From the NCBI GenBank assembly GCA_018388625.1, contig CP074402.1:2790001-2854000 (forward strand): 64,000 nt of DNA, written 5' to 3'. Both the position numbers and the translations under genes were made by a program. The notes under the pieces are model-generated. The model saw only the letters and a list, made by a program, of their open reading frames with translations. It was not told the DNA's origin and did no database searches. Positions within the stretch are counted from its first letter, which is position 1. Every line of letters begins with the position of its first letter. Source of the stretch: Nocardiopsis eucommiae (GTDB taxonomy: Bacteria > Actinomycetota > Actinomycetes > Streptosporangiales > Streptosporangiaceae). Shown here in pieces: positions 47,331 to 56,639 of the stretch.

Positions 47331-47638
47331 GCGCCCAACGCCACACGGAACTGGAGACCGGACCCCGCCTGGCGATGTGCGCGCTCCTCCAAGGCGCCCA
47401 GTGGATCGACTTCGCCACCGTGCGCGACCTGATCGGCATCAGCGACCCGATGGTCTCCAAACACAGCCGCACCCTGGAGGACGCCGGGTACCTGGAGGTC
47501 CGCAAGGGCGCCGTCGGGCGCCGCCCCAAGACCTGGTTCCGCCTGACCCCCGAGGGACGCACGGCCCTGGCGAGCCACCTGGCCTGGCTGAACGAACTGA
47601 GGTCGACCTCCACCGACGAGGGACCCGAGGGCCCCTGA
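47327..47638 (+). CDS. Winged-helix transcriptional regulator
   Basis: 103 residues. A compact MarR/ArsR-like winged helix: LLQGAQWIDFATVRDLIGIS, DPMVSKHSRTLEDAGYLEVR (recognition helix), GRRPKTWFRLTPEGRTAL (wing). GTG at 47327 overlaps the membrane-protein stop. Probably represses its own operon through the repeat at 46815-46834. Confidence 0.88.
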   Translation: MSAQRHTELETGPRLAMCALLQGAQWIDFATVRDLIGISDPMVSKHSRTLEDAGYLEVRKGAVGRRPKTWFRLTPEGRTALASHLAWLNELRSTSTDEGPEGP

Positions 47639-47652
47639 ATCCGAGCACACGC

Positions 47653-47683
47653 CCCCGCCCGCCCCCATCCGGGGCGGGCGGGG
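47653..47683 (+). terminator. Terminator after winged-helix regulator
   Basis: CCCCGCCCGCCCC (47653-47665) and GGGGCGGGCGGGG (47671-47683), then TCTCTC. 14 bases after the stop. Confidence 0.85.
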
Positions 47684-47796
47684 TCTCTCGCTGGTACCGC
47701 TCCTCGCGACCCCCGGTCTCTCCCACAGACCCGATGCCCGTCACGCGGGTCGCGAACCCTTCCCCGCACTGCCCCAGGTGTCCCGCGTGCCCGGGG

Positions 47797-48393
47797 TCAG
47801 TCCGTGCCGCGGAAGGACCGGACGAAGTGGGTCACCATGCGCTGGGCCGCCCGACCCGCGCGTTCGGTGTCCGGTTCGGCGGCCACGACGGCCGTGACGG
47901 CGGTCCTGACCAACCGCAGGTCCTGGGCGGTGACCGTCGCCGCGATCCGGCCGCCCTCCTGGGCGCTCACCAGCAGTCGGTGCAGTGCCAGGTGGACGCG
48001 TTCGTCGAGCTCGCGCGCCCGGTCCGCGAAGCGCTCACGGTGTTCCGGTGCGCACGCGCGCGTGGCCACCGTCTCGGCGGCCACGACGCGCAGGGCGCGC
48101 TCCAACGCCAGATCCGCCGGGACCGTGCGGGCCAGGTCGCGGAAGTGCTCCACCAGTTCCCGCGCCGCGTGCTCGGCCAGGTCGGCCACGAGCGCGTCCC
48201 GGCCGGGGAAGCGCCGGTGGACGGTGGCGGCCGAGACCCCCGCGTGGTGGGCCACGCTCCGCGTCGTCGCTTCCAGACCGCGCTCCCGGAAGACCGTCCG
48301 GGCGGCCCGCAGCACGCTGAGTCGGTTGCGCTGGGCGTCCTGCCGCAGCTCCCGGGGCTCCGGTCCCGGGTGGATCTGCGCCTCCTGGGCCAT
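47797..48393 (-). CDS. TetR family regulator
   Basis: 198 residues from ATG 48393. The helix-turn-helix is RSVAHHAGVSAATVHRRFPG, followed by an all-helical ligand domain with CAPEHRERFADRARELDERV. Divergent from the quinone oxidoreductase at 48519 with 125 bases between. That gap contains CACCGGTG near 48465, a possible part of the operator. Confidence 0.88.
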   Translation of the reverse strand: MAQEAQIHPGPEPRELRQDAQRNRLSVLRAARTVFRERGLEATTRSVAHHAGVSAATVHRRFPGRDALVADLAEHAARELVEHFRDLARTVPADLALERALRVVAAETVATRACAPEHRERFADRARELDERVHLALHRLLVSAQEGGRIAATVTAQDLRLVRTAVTAVVAAEPDTERAGRAAQRMVTHFVRSFRGTD

Positions 48394-48518
48394 GGGTCGT
48401 CTCACTTCCTCGTCGTCGGGATGGGTGACCGGCGGGGTCCGGTTGCCCACGGTGGCACCGGGCCATCACCGGTGAGAACCCACGAACACGGCGGGGGCTT
48501 CCCGCCCGAGGAGGAACC

Positions 48519-49468
48519 ATGCGCGCAGTCCGCTACGACCGCTACGGAGGGCCCGAGGTCCTGGCCGTCGTCGACGGGCTCACCCCACCCCGGTGGGCGC
48601 GACCGACGTGCGGGTCGAGGTGGCGGCGGCCGCCGTCGGTGGCGGTGAGATCCCCATCCGGGCGGGGCGGCTGCGCCGCGTGCTGCGCCAGCGCCTGCCC
48701 GCCGGAACGGGAGTCGACTTCGTGGGGACCGTCGCCCAGACGGGTGCGGCCGTCACCCGGGCCAGCGCCGGTGACCTGGTGTGGGGCGTGATGCCGCACG
48801 GCACCTTCGGTTCGGCCGCCGAGTCCGTGGTCGTGCCCCAGGAACGCGTCGCCATGGCTCCGCGTTTGGTCACGGCCACCGAGGCCGCCGCGTTGCCCGC
48901 CTCGGGGACGACGGCGCTGCACGCCCTCACCCGGCGGGTACGCCTGCGTCCGGGGCAACGGCTGTTGGTACGCGGGGCCGCCGGAGGTGTGGGGGTGGTC
49001 GCCGTGCAACTCGGAGCGGCGCTGGGCGCGCACGTGACCGCGCTGGCCGGAGCCGCCCATCTTCCCTGGTTGCGCGCGTCGGGTGCCGCCGAGGCCCTCG
49101 ACCACCGGCAGACCCGGGTGGAGGATCTGGGGCGCTTCGACGTGATCGTCGACCTGGTCGGCACGCACCTGGCCCAGGTGCGGGGCAGACTCGTCCGGGG
49201 AGGCACACTCTTCCCACTCGCCCTGGACCCGAGCCGTCCGATCCGGGCGGCGCTGTGGGTGGCGGCGGGCAGTCTGGACCGGCGCACGCGCCTGGGCGCG
49301 TTCAGCAACGACCCCTCCCCGGAGGAGTTGGAGGAGCTCGCCGCCCTGGTGGAGGAGGGCACGATCACGCCGGTGGTCAGTGCCGTGTTGGCGATGGAGG
49401 ACATCGCGGAGGCGCACCGCAGGCTGGAGCGCGGCGGGGTGCGGGGCAAGATCGTCGTGACGCCCTGA
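48519..49468 (+). CDS. NADP-dependent quinone oxidoreductase (MDR family), apparent frameshift
   Basis: About 316 residues. MRAVRYDRYGGPEVLAVVDG is a typical start. ASGTTALHALTRRVRLRPGQ and LLVRGAAGGVGVVAVQLGAA give the Rossmann site, and GTLFPLALDPSRP with RRLERGGVRGKIVVTP closes it. No zinc-binding Cys cluster, so the zinc-free quinone reductase group. The frame breaks at the four-C run 48588-48591. Start has GAGGAGGAA. Likely regulated by the divergent TetR. Confidence 0.88.
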
Positions 49469-49880
49469 CCCGTGGGCGGGTGCGTGCTGTTGCGCGGTGA
49501 GCCTGGGTGGCTCTTTGTGTGACTCCTGTTCCTCCCACGGGTCACGGAGAGGAAACGCGGGAGCGACCGAAGACAGCGGGTCGTGGGTTCCCGGGGGCGC
49601 CGACACCTCGCACACGGGGAACGCCCTCGACTGACCGGCTCTCCGCCGTGGTCCACGGGCAGCCCGCTCCGAGGGGACGGTGACGTCGCCCGCAGCGAGC
49701 ACCAGCCCTCGGAAGGGGGGCGAGCCTCGCCCCATGGTGGTCGCGGCCGGGCTCATGGGAGCGGCTGCCCCCGCGCGACGGCGCGGGGGCAGCCGCTCCT
49801 TCGGTGAGGTCGCACGGCCCTTCCTCGCCCCCGAGCCCTGGGATCCCCGCCCTGTTCTCCGGAACCGGGGGTCCGTCTCG
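49469..49880. other. Gene-poor convergent region
   Basis: 412 bases between two convergent genes. Apart from the large hairpin at 49758-49799 and a six-G run (49715-49720), I see no gene or clear element. Confidence 0.45.
49758..49799 (-). terminator. Strong 19-bp terminator hairpin
   Basis: GGAGCGGCTGCCCCCGCGC (49758-49776) pairs perfectly with 49781-49799 around loop GACG. It is in the gap between convergent genes and probably serves both. Confidence 0.85.
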
Positions 49881-51751
49881 TCAGCGGGTTCCGGTGAGCG
49901 GGTCACCGCCCCGGTCGGGTGTCTGGGCGCCGTAGCGGCGGGCCAGGGTGTGGAAACCCTCCTTGGGCTCCCAGTGGCCGTCGTCGGGGAGAGCCCCGAC
50001 GCCCAGGTGGGCGGGCGCACGATCCCGAAGCTGGCCATGTCGCTGTCGCGGGTGGGGTCGGGGGAGTACCTGCAGTCGCCTTCGACGAACATGCACAGGA
50101 AGGCGCCGTGCACGTCCTCGGTCTCGTACACGTCGAGGAGGGTGTCGATCATGTCCGCCTGGACGCTCTCGTCGCGGACGAGGTTCCCCCGTATCTTGCG
50201 GTCGTTCAGGTCGCTCCAGTCCAGGGGTCGGAGCCCGAGCCGCCCTTGGTTTCGGCGCCCTGGTAGGAGCAGCAGCCGAATTCGGTGACCACCACCGGTT
50301 TGCCCCACCGGCCCAGTGCCCGCAGCCCCTGGCGGTAGGTGCCCCGGGTGAGCTCGTCGAGGTAGTAGTCCACCCCGACGAGGTCGAAGGGGGACCAGTC
50401 CACGGTCTCCCAGGTGCCCGAACCGTAGGTGAGGGGACCGAGGAACCGCTCTCGGGCGGTGGCGGCCAGTCGGCGCAGCACCTCGTTCAGCCGACGGTTG
50501 TAGTAGGCGGGGATCATCCCGAGCACGGACAGGGCCCGTGTCCGGCGAGCGATGTCTCGGCCGGGGATCATGCCGCGGTTGAGGACGGTGAGCTCGCAGC
50601 CCACGTTGAGCACCAGCCGGTCAGGATACTCCTCGAGCAGACGCCCCGCACTCCGGGCGACGTACTCCATCTGTTCGACCAGCCCGTCGGGGTCGGCGTC
50701 CACCGAACGCGGTTGCAGCCACACGTCCAGTCCCTGTTCCAGGGCCGAGCGGGCGGCCCGTTCCAGCCGGTCGGGGTCGTGGCCGAACAGGGTCACGGCG
50801 GTGCAGTGCAGGTCCTCGTGGATGACGCGCATGTCCTCGCGCACGGCGTCGGGGTTCCAGCGTTCCCGTGAGTGCTGCCCCGGCACGTAACTGGAACCGA
50901 CGTCGTACAGGATCCCGCGCACCGGGACGCGTCGGCGCGGCAGCGCGTCCTCTTCGGTCGGCCTCGGGGTGAGGTCGGGTCGGGCCGGGAAGAGGAACCG
51001 GACCACCAGGTAGGCGACCAGCGCGCCGACCACGCCCAGCGCCAGGTTCCAGGCCGGGGCGTTGGTCTCGAAGGCCAGCTCCGCCTCGTGCAGCACGACG
51101 ACGGACGCGGTGAGACCCAGTCGCACTCCCACCCCGGCCCACAGCGAGCCGGTGGTGGTGCGCAACAGGCCGAGGAGGACCCCGAAGAGGGCGAGCTCGA
51201 ACAGTTCGTCCGTGCTCCCCGTCATCAGGGACACCGACACGGCGAACAGCGCGGCCTGGACGAGGACCACGGTGAGCGGGGAGAGCCGGTACCCCAGCAG
51301 GTGCGGGACGTAGCCGCGAAAGACCAGTTCCTCAGGCAGGATCTGCGCGAACAGCATCAGCGCGGTCAGGAGCAGGGCGGAGACGACGGCGGGGACCAGG
51401 GCCGTGGTGTCGAGGTCGGCGTCGCCGTTGACCAGGGCGGCGGTCACGACCAGGGCGGTGCCGCACCAGGTGCTCAGGGCGGCGGTGGCCAACGGTGGCC
51501 AGGCCCGAGCGGGGAGACCGGGCTGATCGAGGAAAGGGTGCGCCCGGCGGAACGGCACAGCGCCCACACCAGCGGCAGGAGCACCAGGAGGAAGACGGCC
51601 GAACGCGCCACCAGTCCCGGGAGGCCGTCCGGCGCGGCGTCGAACCGGCCGAGGAGCGTGTGTGCGGCGGTGCCGACCAGGGTGAAGGCGACGACGAGCG
51701 ACCCGACACGGATCAGGTCGCCGCGCGTGCCGGGGGTTCGGATGGGGGCAT
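49881..51751 (-). CDS. CPBP intramembrane protease fused to a glycoside-hydrolase-like domain, apparent frameshifts
   Basis: About 624 residues after adding one base at 51744-51748, 51511-51514, 50224-50227 and near 50010. About eight membrane helices come first. The CPBP (CAAX protease/Abi) motif is FAQILPEELVFRGYVPHLLG with EExxxR. From RGILYDVGSSYVPGQHSRER onward a soluble TIM-barrel-like domain follows, with LNVGCELTVLNRGMIPGR, VGVDYYLDEL and VVTEFGCCSY as likely acid/nucleophile strands. Similar proteins in Streptomyces carry the name abortive infection protein, as I recall. Divergent from a TetR. Confidence 0.82.
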
Positions 51752-51764
51752 GCGTGCTCCAAAG

Positions 51765-51810
51765 AAACTCCGTACACTGTTCGATTAATGTAGAACAGTG
51801 TACGGAGTTT
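51765..51810. promoter_or_regulatory. 18-bp perfect inverted repeat, TetR operator candidate
   Basis: AAACTCCGTACACTGTTC (51765-51782) and its exact reverse complement (51793-51810), spacer of 10. It lies in the 88-base gap between the divergent protease-glycosidase (51751) and TetR (51840) genes. Confidence 0.85.
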
Positions 51811-51839
51811 TGGCGAGGAGTCCGGCGAGGAGGACGTGA

Positions 51840-52574
51840 GTGGCGCCCACACGCAGGAGCATCGAGGCCACCCTGGACCTGCTGTGGACCGGCCTCGGCC
51901 GACCCAGACGCGGCCCCCGCCACCAGCTCACCGTGCGTCGCGTGATGGAGGCGGCCATGGCCGTCGCCGAGTCCGAGGGCGTCGATGCACTGTCCATGCG
52001 CAAGGTCGCCGCCCACCTGGGAGTCGGCGCCTCCACCCTGTACACCTACGTCCCCGACAAGGACGCCCTGCTGGCGCTCATGGTCGACGAGATGATCAGC
52101 CAGGCACCCCTCCCGCACACCCGCCCGGGCACCTGGCGTGAGAAGGTCGAGGCCTGGGCCCGCGAGGACATGGCGTCCCTGCGCGTACACCCCTGGCTGA
52201 TCGAGGTCACCTCCGGCCCGTTCGTCGGCCCCCACGCCTTCGCCTGGACCGACTCGGCCATCCGCGTCTTCGACGACACGGGCCTGAGCGCCGAGGTGGC
52301 CCTCGCCGTCGTGGAGTCCGTCGACGCCCTGGTGCGAGGCCACGTCGCCCAGATCGTCGTCGCGGACCGGGCCGAGAGCTGGAGCGACCCGCAGGGACGC
52401 TCGTTCGTCTCAGTCCAGGAGAGCTACCTTGCCACCCGACGCGCCGAGGGGACCCGTTCGGCCTCCATCGAGCGCCTCCAGGCACCCCTGGACGCCATGG
52501 CGGTCTTCGAGCGTGCCCTGGCCTGGCTGCTCGACGGCGTCGAGCGCGACATCGCCGGGCGCGACGTGCCCTGA
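51840..52574 (+). CDS. TetR family regulator with TetR_C domain
   Basis: 244 residues from GTG at 51840 behind GAGGAGG. Unusually for TetR, about 35 residues precede the helix-turn-helix (MRKVAAHLGVGASTLYTYVP), as in the TetR(D)/TetR_C subgroup. The C-terminal ligand domain includes GHVAQIVVADRAESWSDPQG. It most likely binds the 18-bp inverted repeat at 51765-51810 and controls itself and the divergent gene. Confidence 0.9.
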   Translation: MAPTRRSIEATLDLLWTGLGRPRRGPRHQLTVRRVMEAAMAVAESEGVDALSMRKVAAHLGVGASTLYTYVPDKDALLALMVDEMISQAPLPHTRPGTWREKVEAWAREDMASLRVHPWLIEVTSGPFVGPHAFAWTDSAIRVFDDTGLSAEVALAVVESVDALVRGHVAQIVVADRAESWSDPQGRSFVSVQESYLATRRAEGTRSASIERLQAPLDAMAVFERALAWLLDGVERDIAGRDVP

Positions 52575-53536
52575 CGCACCCCGGGGCCTGGCCACTGGAA
52601 GAGGAAGAACGCGCCTTCCGGGGTTCCGCCCAAGAGGGCCGCCACGAAGGCGCGGACGTCCTCACGTGACACGACGGGGCGCCGACCGGTGCCCCGAGAG
52701 AGCGTGTACGTCGACCCGCTGGCCCGGGTGCGGGGCCGTGCGCACGGGTGGGTGGATCCCAGATGTCAGTACAGCCATGGGTGTATCCATCGCGTTTTCG
52801 CGGGTCGCGGCGTGGGCGCAATAACGTTGGCGGCCCGGATCGGGGTACTGGCGGTGGTTGGGGTGCCCTCAGAGGGCTGACTTCCTAGAAGGTTTGGTTA
52901 TCGGAAGTCAGGATTTCCCTGTTTCCGGGATCTGTTTCGTCACGAGAACTGTGTAACGTTACCTAAATAACGTTACCAACGGAACGATATGAAGAAGAGG
53001 TCCCCGGACCCCCTCGCACACACGGGCACACGCCCCCGGCCTGCCCACCCGCACCCGCGCGTGACGGTCTTCGGAGCGAGGAGGACGGGGCGGTAGGGGC
53101 GCGACCTGGGCAGCGGTTCGGTGGCGCCACCCGATGCGCCCAGTCCGGCGCCCTCCTGCCTTCACGGCCATGCCGGAGGAGTCCGCGAATGCGGAAGCGG
53201 GCGAGGAGGACCCGTGGCCCTCCCTCGGGCCCGGGCGTGGGCCAGCGGGGAGGCACCGGCGCCCGTTCGACCAGGCCCTTCCCCGTCGGCCCGACCACCC
53301 GGTCTGAGCGCGCCTGGGGAGTGACCGGGTTGAGCAGCCACGCGCCCTGGCCGTACCGCCGTCTGGTCCCGGTGGACACCGTGGTCATCGTCCGCTTCCA
53401 TCTGGGCGGCGGCGACGTGGGTGTGGCACTGGCGCTGGCCTGTTTCGGCGCCGGGTCGATGGTGGTGGCGAACGATTCCGATCCGCAGTGGCCCAGCTAC
53501 CCGACAACCTGGCCTCGCGCCTATCCGGCGGGGTGC
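52575..53536. other. Long gene-poor region
   Basis: 962 bases between the TetR gene and the SnoaL-like gene. It contains an AT-richer patch with twin TAACGTTACC repeats (52954-52977) and a possible transporter remnant (about 53310-53560). No intact gene is convincing on either strand. Confidence 0.5.
52954..52977. promoter_or_regulatory. Twin TAACGTTACC repeats, orphan operator
   Basis: TAACGTTACC occurs at 52954-52963 and 52968-52977, a 14-base period; each holds the palindrome TAACGTTA. No regulator or complete gene is next to it. Confidence 0.55.
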
Positions 53537-53560
53537 TCACATGGCAGGGGGAGGACCCGC
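53310..53560 (+). pseudogene. Possible MFS transporter remnant
   Basis: The plus strand encodes VVIVRFHLGGGDVGVALALA followed by CFGAGSMVVA, which resembles a helix pair of actinobacterial MFS efflux proteins. After ND the frame decays, and a second frame gives AQLPDNLASRLSGGVLTWQG. No start codon with a ribosome site and no further helices are seen. Treated as a degraded fragment. Confidence 0.35.
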
Positions 53561-53998
53561 AAGGTGGGTGTTCTCCTGGTGCGTGGCGGTCAGCTTGACG
53601 CCGCTGAGGCGCCAGCCGTGCGGTGTGCGGACGGCCTCGTTGTCGTAGAAGCCGACGACCAGCCACCGGTCCGGACCGCCGCCCGCCCGTTCCTTGGGCA
53701 CCCAGTGTTCGGCGCGTACGTGCGCGTGGAGGGTCGCGCGGTCGCCGTCGATGTCGAGGACGTGGCCGGTGATGGTGTGGTGGGTGGCGGTGAAGGGCGC
53801 GAAGGCTTGGCCCAGTACGTGGACGTACTCGTCGAGGGCGACGGTCATGGGTGGCAGGCCGATGACTGAGGAGAAGTCGAGGGTCACCGAGTCCGCGTAG
53901 ACGAGGGAGGGGAGGCGGCTGAGGTCCCCGCGGTCGGCGATGTCGGCGTAGCGGCCCATGAGTTCGATAAGTGCGGCGCGGTCGGCGAGCGTGGTCAT
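53537..53998 (-). CDS. SnoaL-like (NTF2 fold) protein
   Basis: 153 residues. A cone-shaped NTF2-like fold: RAALIELMGRYADIADRGDL, VYADSVTLDFSS, FTATHHTITGHVLDIDGDRA, ATLHAHVRAEHW, and WRLSGVKLTATHQ. Such proteins act as cyclases, isomerases or ligand binders on small ring compounds. ATG 53998 overlaps the stop of the upstream SDR by ATGA. Last gene of a three-gene coupled operon. Confidence 0.88.
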   Translation of the reverse strand: MTTLADRAALIELMGRYADIADRGDLSRLPSLVYADSVTLDFSSVIGLPPMTVALDEYVHVLGQAFAPFTATHHTITGHVLDIDGDRATLHAHVRAEHWVPKERAGGGPDRWLVVGFYDNEAVRTPHGWRLSGVKLTATHQENTHLAGPPPAM

Positions 53999-54929
53999 GA
54001 AGGGCTCCGGGCGGACTCGGGTACGGGTATGGGGGTGCGGGAGCGGTGACTCACCGCGAGGATGCCGTCCATCAGACGAGCTGGGAGGAAGCGGGCGAGC
54101 GGGATGATGAGAGCGGCGTCCGTGCCGAGGGTGTACCGGGTGCGCGGGCGGCGAGTGGTCGCCACCCCGGCGATCTTCTCCCTGCCCTGGCCGCCGACAT
54201 CGCGCGTTCCAGGAAGGCCGTGTTGGACGAGACCGTGGCGTTGACGAGGCCGCCGTAGAGACGCTGGTGTTCGGTGTTCATCCCGGCGGCGATGTCGAGC
54301 GAGGTCTCACCGCTGCGGAGGGCCATCTCGGTCCGGACACCGCCGGGCTGGACGACGACCACCTGCACGCCGTGTGCGGAGACTTCGCGGCGCAGGGAGT
54401 CGCTGGCCGCTTCGAGCGCGAACTTGGTTGCCGCGTACGCCCCGAAGACGGGGAGCGCGGCCACTCCGCCCACGGAACTGATGTTGACGATCCTGCCGCG
54501 GCCGCGCCGCAGGAAGGGCAGGAGTCCTTGGATGACGGCGATGTGCCCGAAGAGGTTCACCTCGAACTGCTCGCGCCACAGGGAAAGGGGCAGTACCTCG
54601 ACGGGGGCGTTGATCTCGATACCCGCGTTGTTGACCAGGACGCGCAGAACGCGCCGTCCGGGGTCGTCGCCGATCCGCCGGGCCAGGGCCTCGATGTGTT
54701 CGGGGACGGTGATGTCCAGGGTCACCGGTTCGATGCCCTCGGCCCGGACGGCGTCGGCCTCACCTTCGGTCCGTACCCCGGCGAGGACGTGGTAGCCCCT
54801 GGCAGCGAGGGCCTGCGCCGTTGCGGCTCCGATGCCCGACGAAGCGCCGGAGACGACGGCGAGTTCGTTCTTCTGAGGCTTCTCGCTCGGGTTTTTCCGT
54901 GGACGGGTCACAGCGACGGTTCCCTTCAT
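53995..54929 (-). CDS. Short-chain dehydrogenase/reductase, apparent frameshift
   Basis: About 311 residues. [20 protein letters not shown] binds NAD(P), [16 protein letters not shown] is the NNAG motif, [20 protein letters not shown] holds Ser, and [17 protein letters not shown] holds Tyr-Lys. The frame shifts near 54180; one more base continues into [19 protein letters not shown] and ends at 53995. Both ends overlap neighbours by ATGA, so three genes are translationally coupled. Substrate unknown. Confidence 0.88.
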
Positions 54930-55830
54930 CGGACAGGAGGTGCGGTCGTGTCGAGGGGGAAGTGCGTGCCGGTCAGTTCCTCCGAGACCTCCCACAGCCG
55001 TCGAGCCGCGGATGCGTCGCGTGCCCGGGCGGACCGGCCGACCAGCGTGGGCGCACCGCGCATGCCCCACAGTCGGTCGGGACCGACGTAGCTGTCGCCG
55101 GGAAGGTCGGCGGTGGCGGCGTGGAGCGTGGGCCGGGCACCGCCCTCGGCGCTGTGGGCGACGAGCCCGACGAGGAACCTCTCGACGCGGAATCCGAGGG
55201 AGGGCTTCTCCTGCGCTCTCATCAGATTCGTCGAGGAGATGCCGGGGTGAGCGGCTGTCGAGATGACACGTGACCCCGCGTGGGCGAGTCTGCGCTGGAG
55301 CTCGGAGGCGAACAGGAGATTGGCCAGTTTGGACTGCGTGTAGGCGGCGTTGGGCCGGTAGGGCCTGCTCTCCCATTGGAGGTCGGAGAAGTCCAGGGAC
55401 CCGATGCGGTGTCCGAGCGAGGCCACCGTCACGACCCGGTCCCTGATGCGTGGGAGGAGCAGGTTCGTCAGGGCGAAGTGGCCCAGATGGTTGGTTCCGA
55501 ACTGCAGTTCGAACCCGTCGGTGGTGCGGGAGAGCGGCCCCAGGGAGAGGCCGGCGTTGTTGATGAGCAGGTCGACGGGGCCTGGGAGGGTGCGGGCGAA
55601 CTCGCGGACGGAGGAGAGGTCGGCGAGATCGAGGGCCCGGACCTGGGGTCGGCCCGCGATGGTGGCCGCTGCCGCCTCTCCCTTGTCCGGATTGCGTACG
55701 GCGAGGACCACCTGTGCACCGCGCTCGGAGAGAACGCGTGCGGTGACGAGTCCGATGCCGCTGTTGGCTCCGGTGACGACGGCGGTGCGGCCGGTGAGGT
55801 CGGGAAGCTCGGAGGGGAGGATCTGAACAT
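54926..55830 (-). CDS. Short-chain dehydrogenase/reductase (RDH/WWOX-like), apparent frameshift
   Basis: About 301 residues from ATG 55830, joined by adding one base in 55814-55817. [20 protein letters not shown] is the cofactor site, [19 protein letters not shown] is NNAG, and [20 protein letters not shown] the catalytic Tyr-Lys. This subgroup covers retinol-dehydrogenase-like proteins with many substrates. First gene of the SDR-SDR-SnoaL operon, divergent from TetR at 55914, with iterons in the shared promoter. Confidence 0.88.
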
Positions 55831-55849
55831 ACCGCGAGAGTAGGCAGTG

Positions 55850-55895
55850 GAAACATTGTTGTCAACAGAAACATTGTTTGCAGGGGAAACATGCT
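55850..55895. promoter_or_regulatory. Three iterons with an 18-base period
   Basis: GAAACATTGTT at 55850-55860 and 55868-55878, and GAAACATGCT at 55886-55895, start exactly 18 bases apart. They lie between the divergent SDR (55830) and TetR (55914) genes and are the likely TetR binding region. Confidence 0.75.
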
Positions 55896-55913
55896 CTTGA
55901 GTACGCTGCTCTC

Positions 55914-56534
55914 ATGCCTGAAACCAGCGAGCATCGGCCCTACCACCACGGCAATCTCCGCACGGAACTCCTCGACGCGGCGGAACGCAGCCTGAGGGAG
56001 CACGGAGTCGATCAGCTCTCCCTACGAGACCTCGCACGAGAGATCGGTGTGAGTCACACGGCGCCCCGCCGACACTTCGCGGATCGCCGCGCGCTGCTGG
56101 ACTCCCTCGCCGAGTCGGGTTTCGTCCGCCTGGGCGCGAGGCTGCGAGCCGCGGTGGACGAGATCGGGGACGAGGGCTGCCTGCACGACCGTCTGCACGC
56201 GTTCGCGTCGGCTTATGCGCGGTTCGCCACCGAGAACGCCGCGCTGACCAGGCTGATGAACTCCAGCAAGCACCGTCCCGGGGCGAGGACCGTCGCCGTG
56301 GCCGCAGCGGCCGCGTTCGGGCAGATCCGAGAACTGATCGAGGAGGGCCAGGAGCGCGGCGAGCTGAAGGAGGGCGACCCCGAGGACATCGGCCTCGTCA
56401 TCTACGCCGCCGTCCAGGGGATCACCGGCATGGTCAACGACGGCATCATCGAGTCCGAAAGGCTCGAGGCGCTCGTGGACACGGCGGTGACACAGTTCCT
56501 GCAAGGCGCCAGCTCAAGGGTTGAGGAACGCTAG
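55914..56534 (+). CDS. TetR family regulator
   Basis: 206 residues from ATG 55914. The N terminus HRPYHHGNLRTELLDAAERS with HTH SLRDLAREIGVSHTAPRRHF is the TetR/WHG-type pattern, and the C-terminal part has FATENAALTRLMNSSKHRPG. Probably controls the divergent SDR operon through the iterons at 55850-55895. No strong ribosome site is seen. Confidence 0.9.
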   Translation: MPETSEHRPYHHGNLRTELLDAAERSLREHGVDQLSLRDLAREIGVSHTAPRRHFADRRALLDSLAESGFVRLGARLRAAVDEIGDEGCLHDRLHAFASAYARFATENAALTRLMNSSKHRPGARTVAVAAAAAFGQIRELIEEGQERGELKEGDPEDIGLVIYAAVQGITGMVNDGIIESERLEALVDTAVTQFLQGASSRVEER

Positions 56535-56600
56535 TCACCATTCGCGCCTTCGGTCCTGAGAGCACCCGCCTCGGCCTCCAGCCACCGCCCTGGTGGGTGA

Positions 56601-56635
56601 CGGGGTGGCGTCGGGTCGGTCCCGGCGCCACCCCG
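56601..56635. terminator. Hairpin between convergent TetR and DUF1579 genes
   Basis: CGGGGTGGCG (56601-56610) pairs with CGCCACCCCG (56626-56635), five bases before the DUF1579 stop. Confidence 0.65.
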
Positions 56636-56639
56636 GTGC

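Noticed and set aside
52424..52672. Small minus-strand frame starting MSREDVRAFVAALLGG
   Set aside because: The first 35 residues look protein-like, but it has no ribosome site, runs into the antisense of the TetR gene, and matches no family I know. A degraded fragment is possible.
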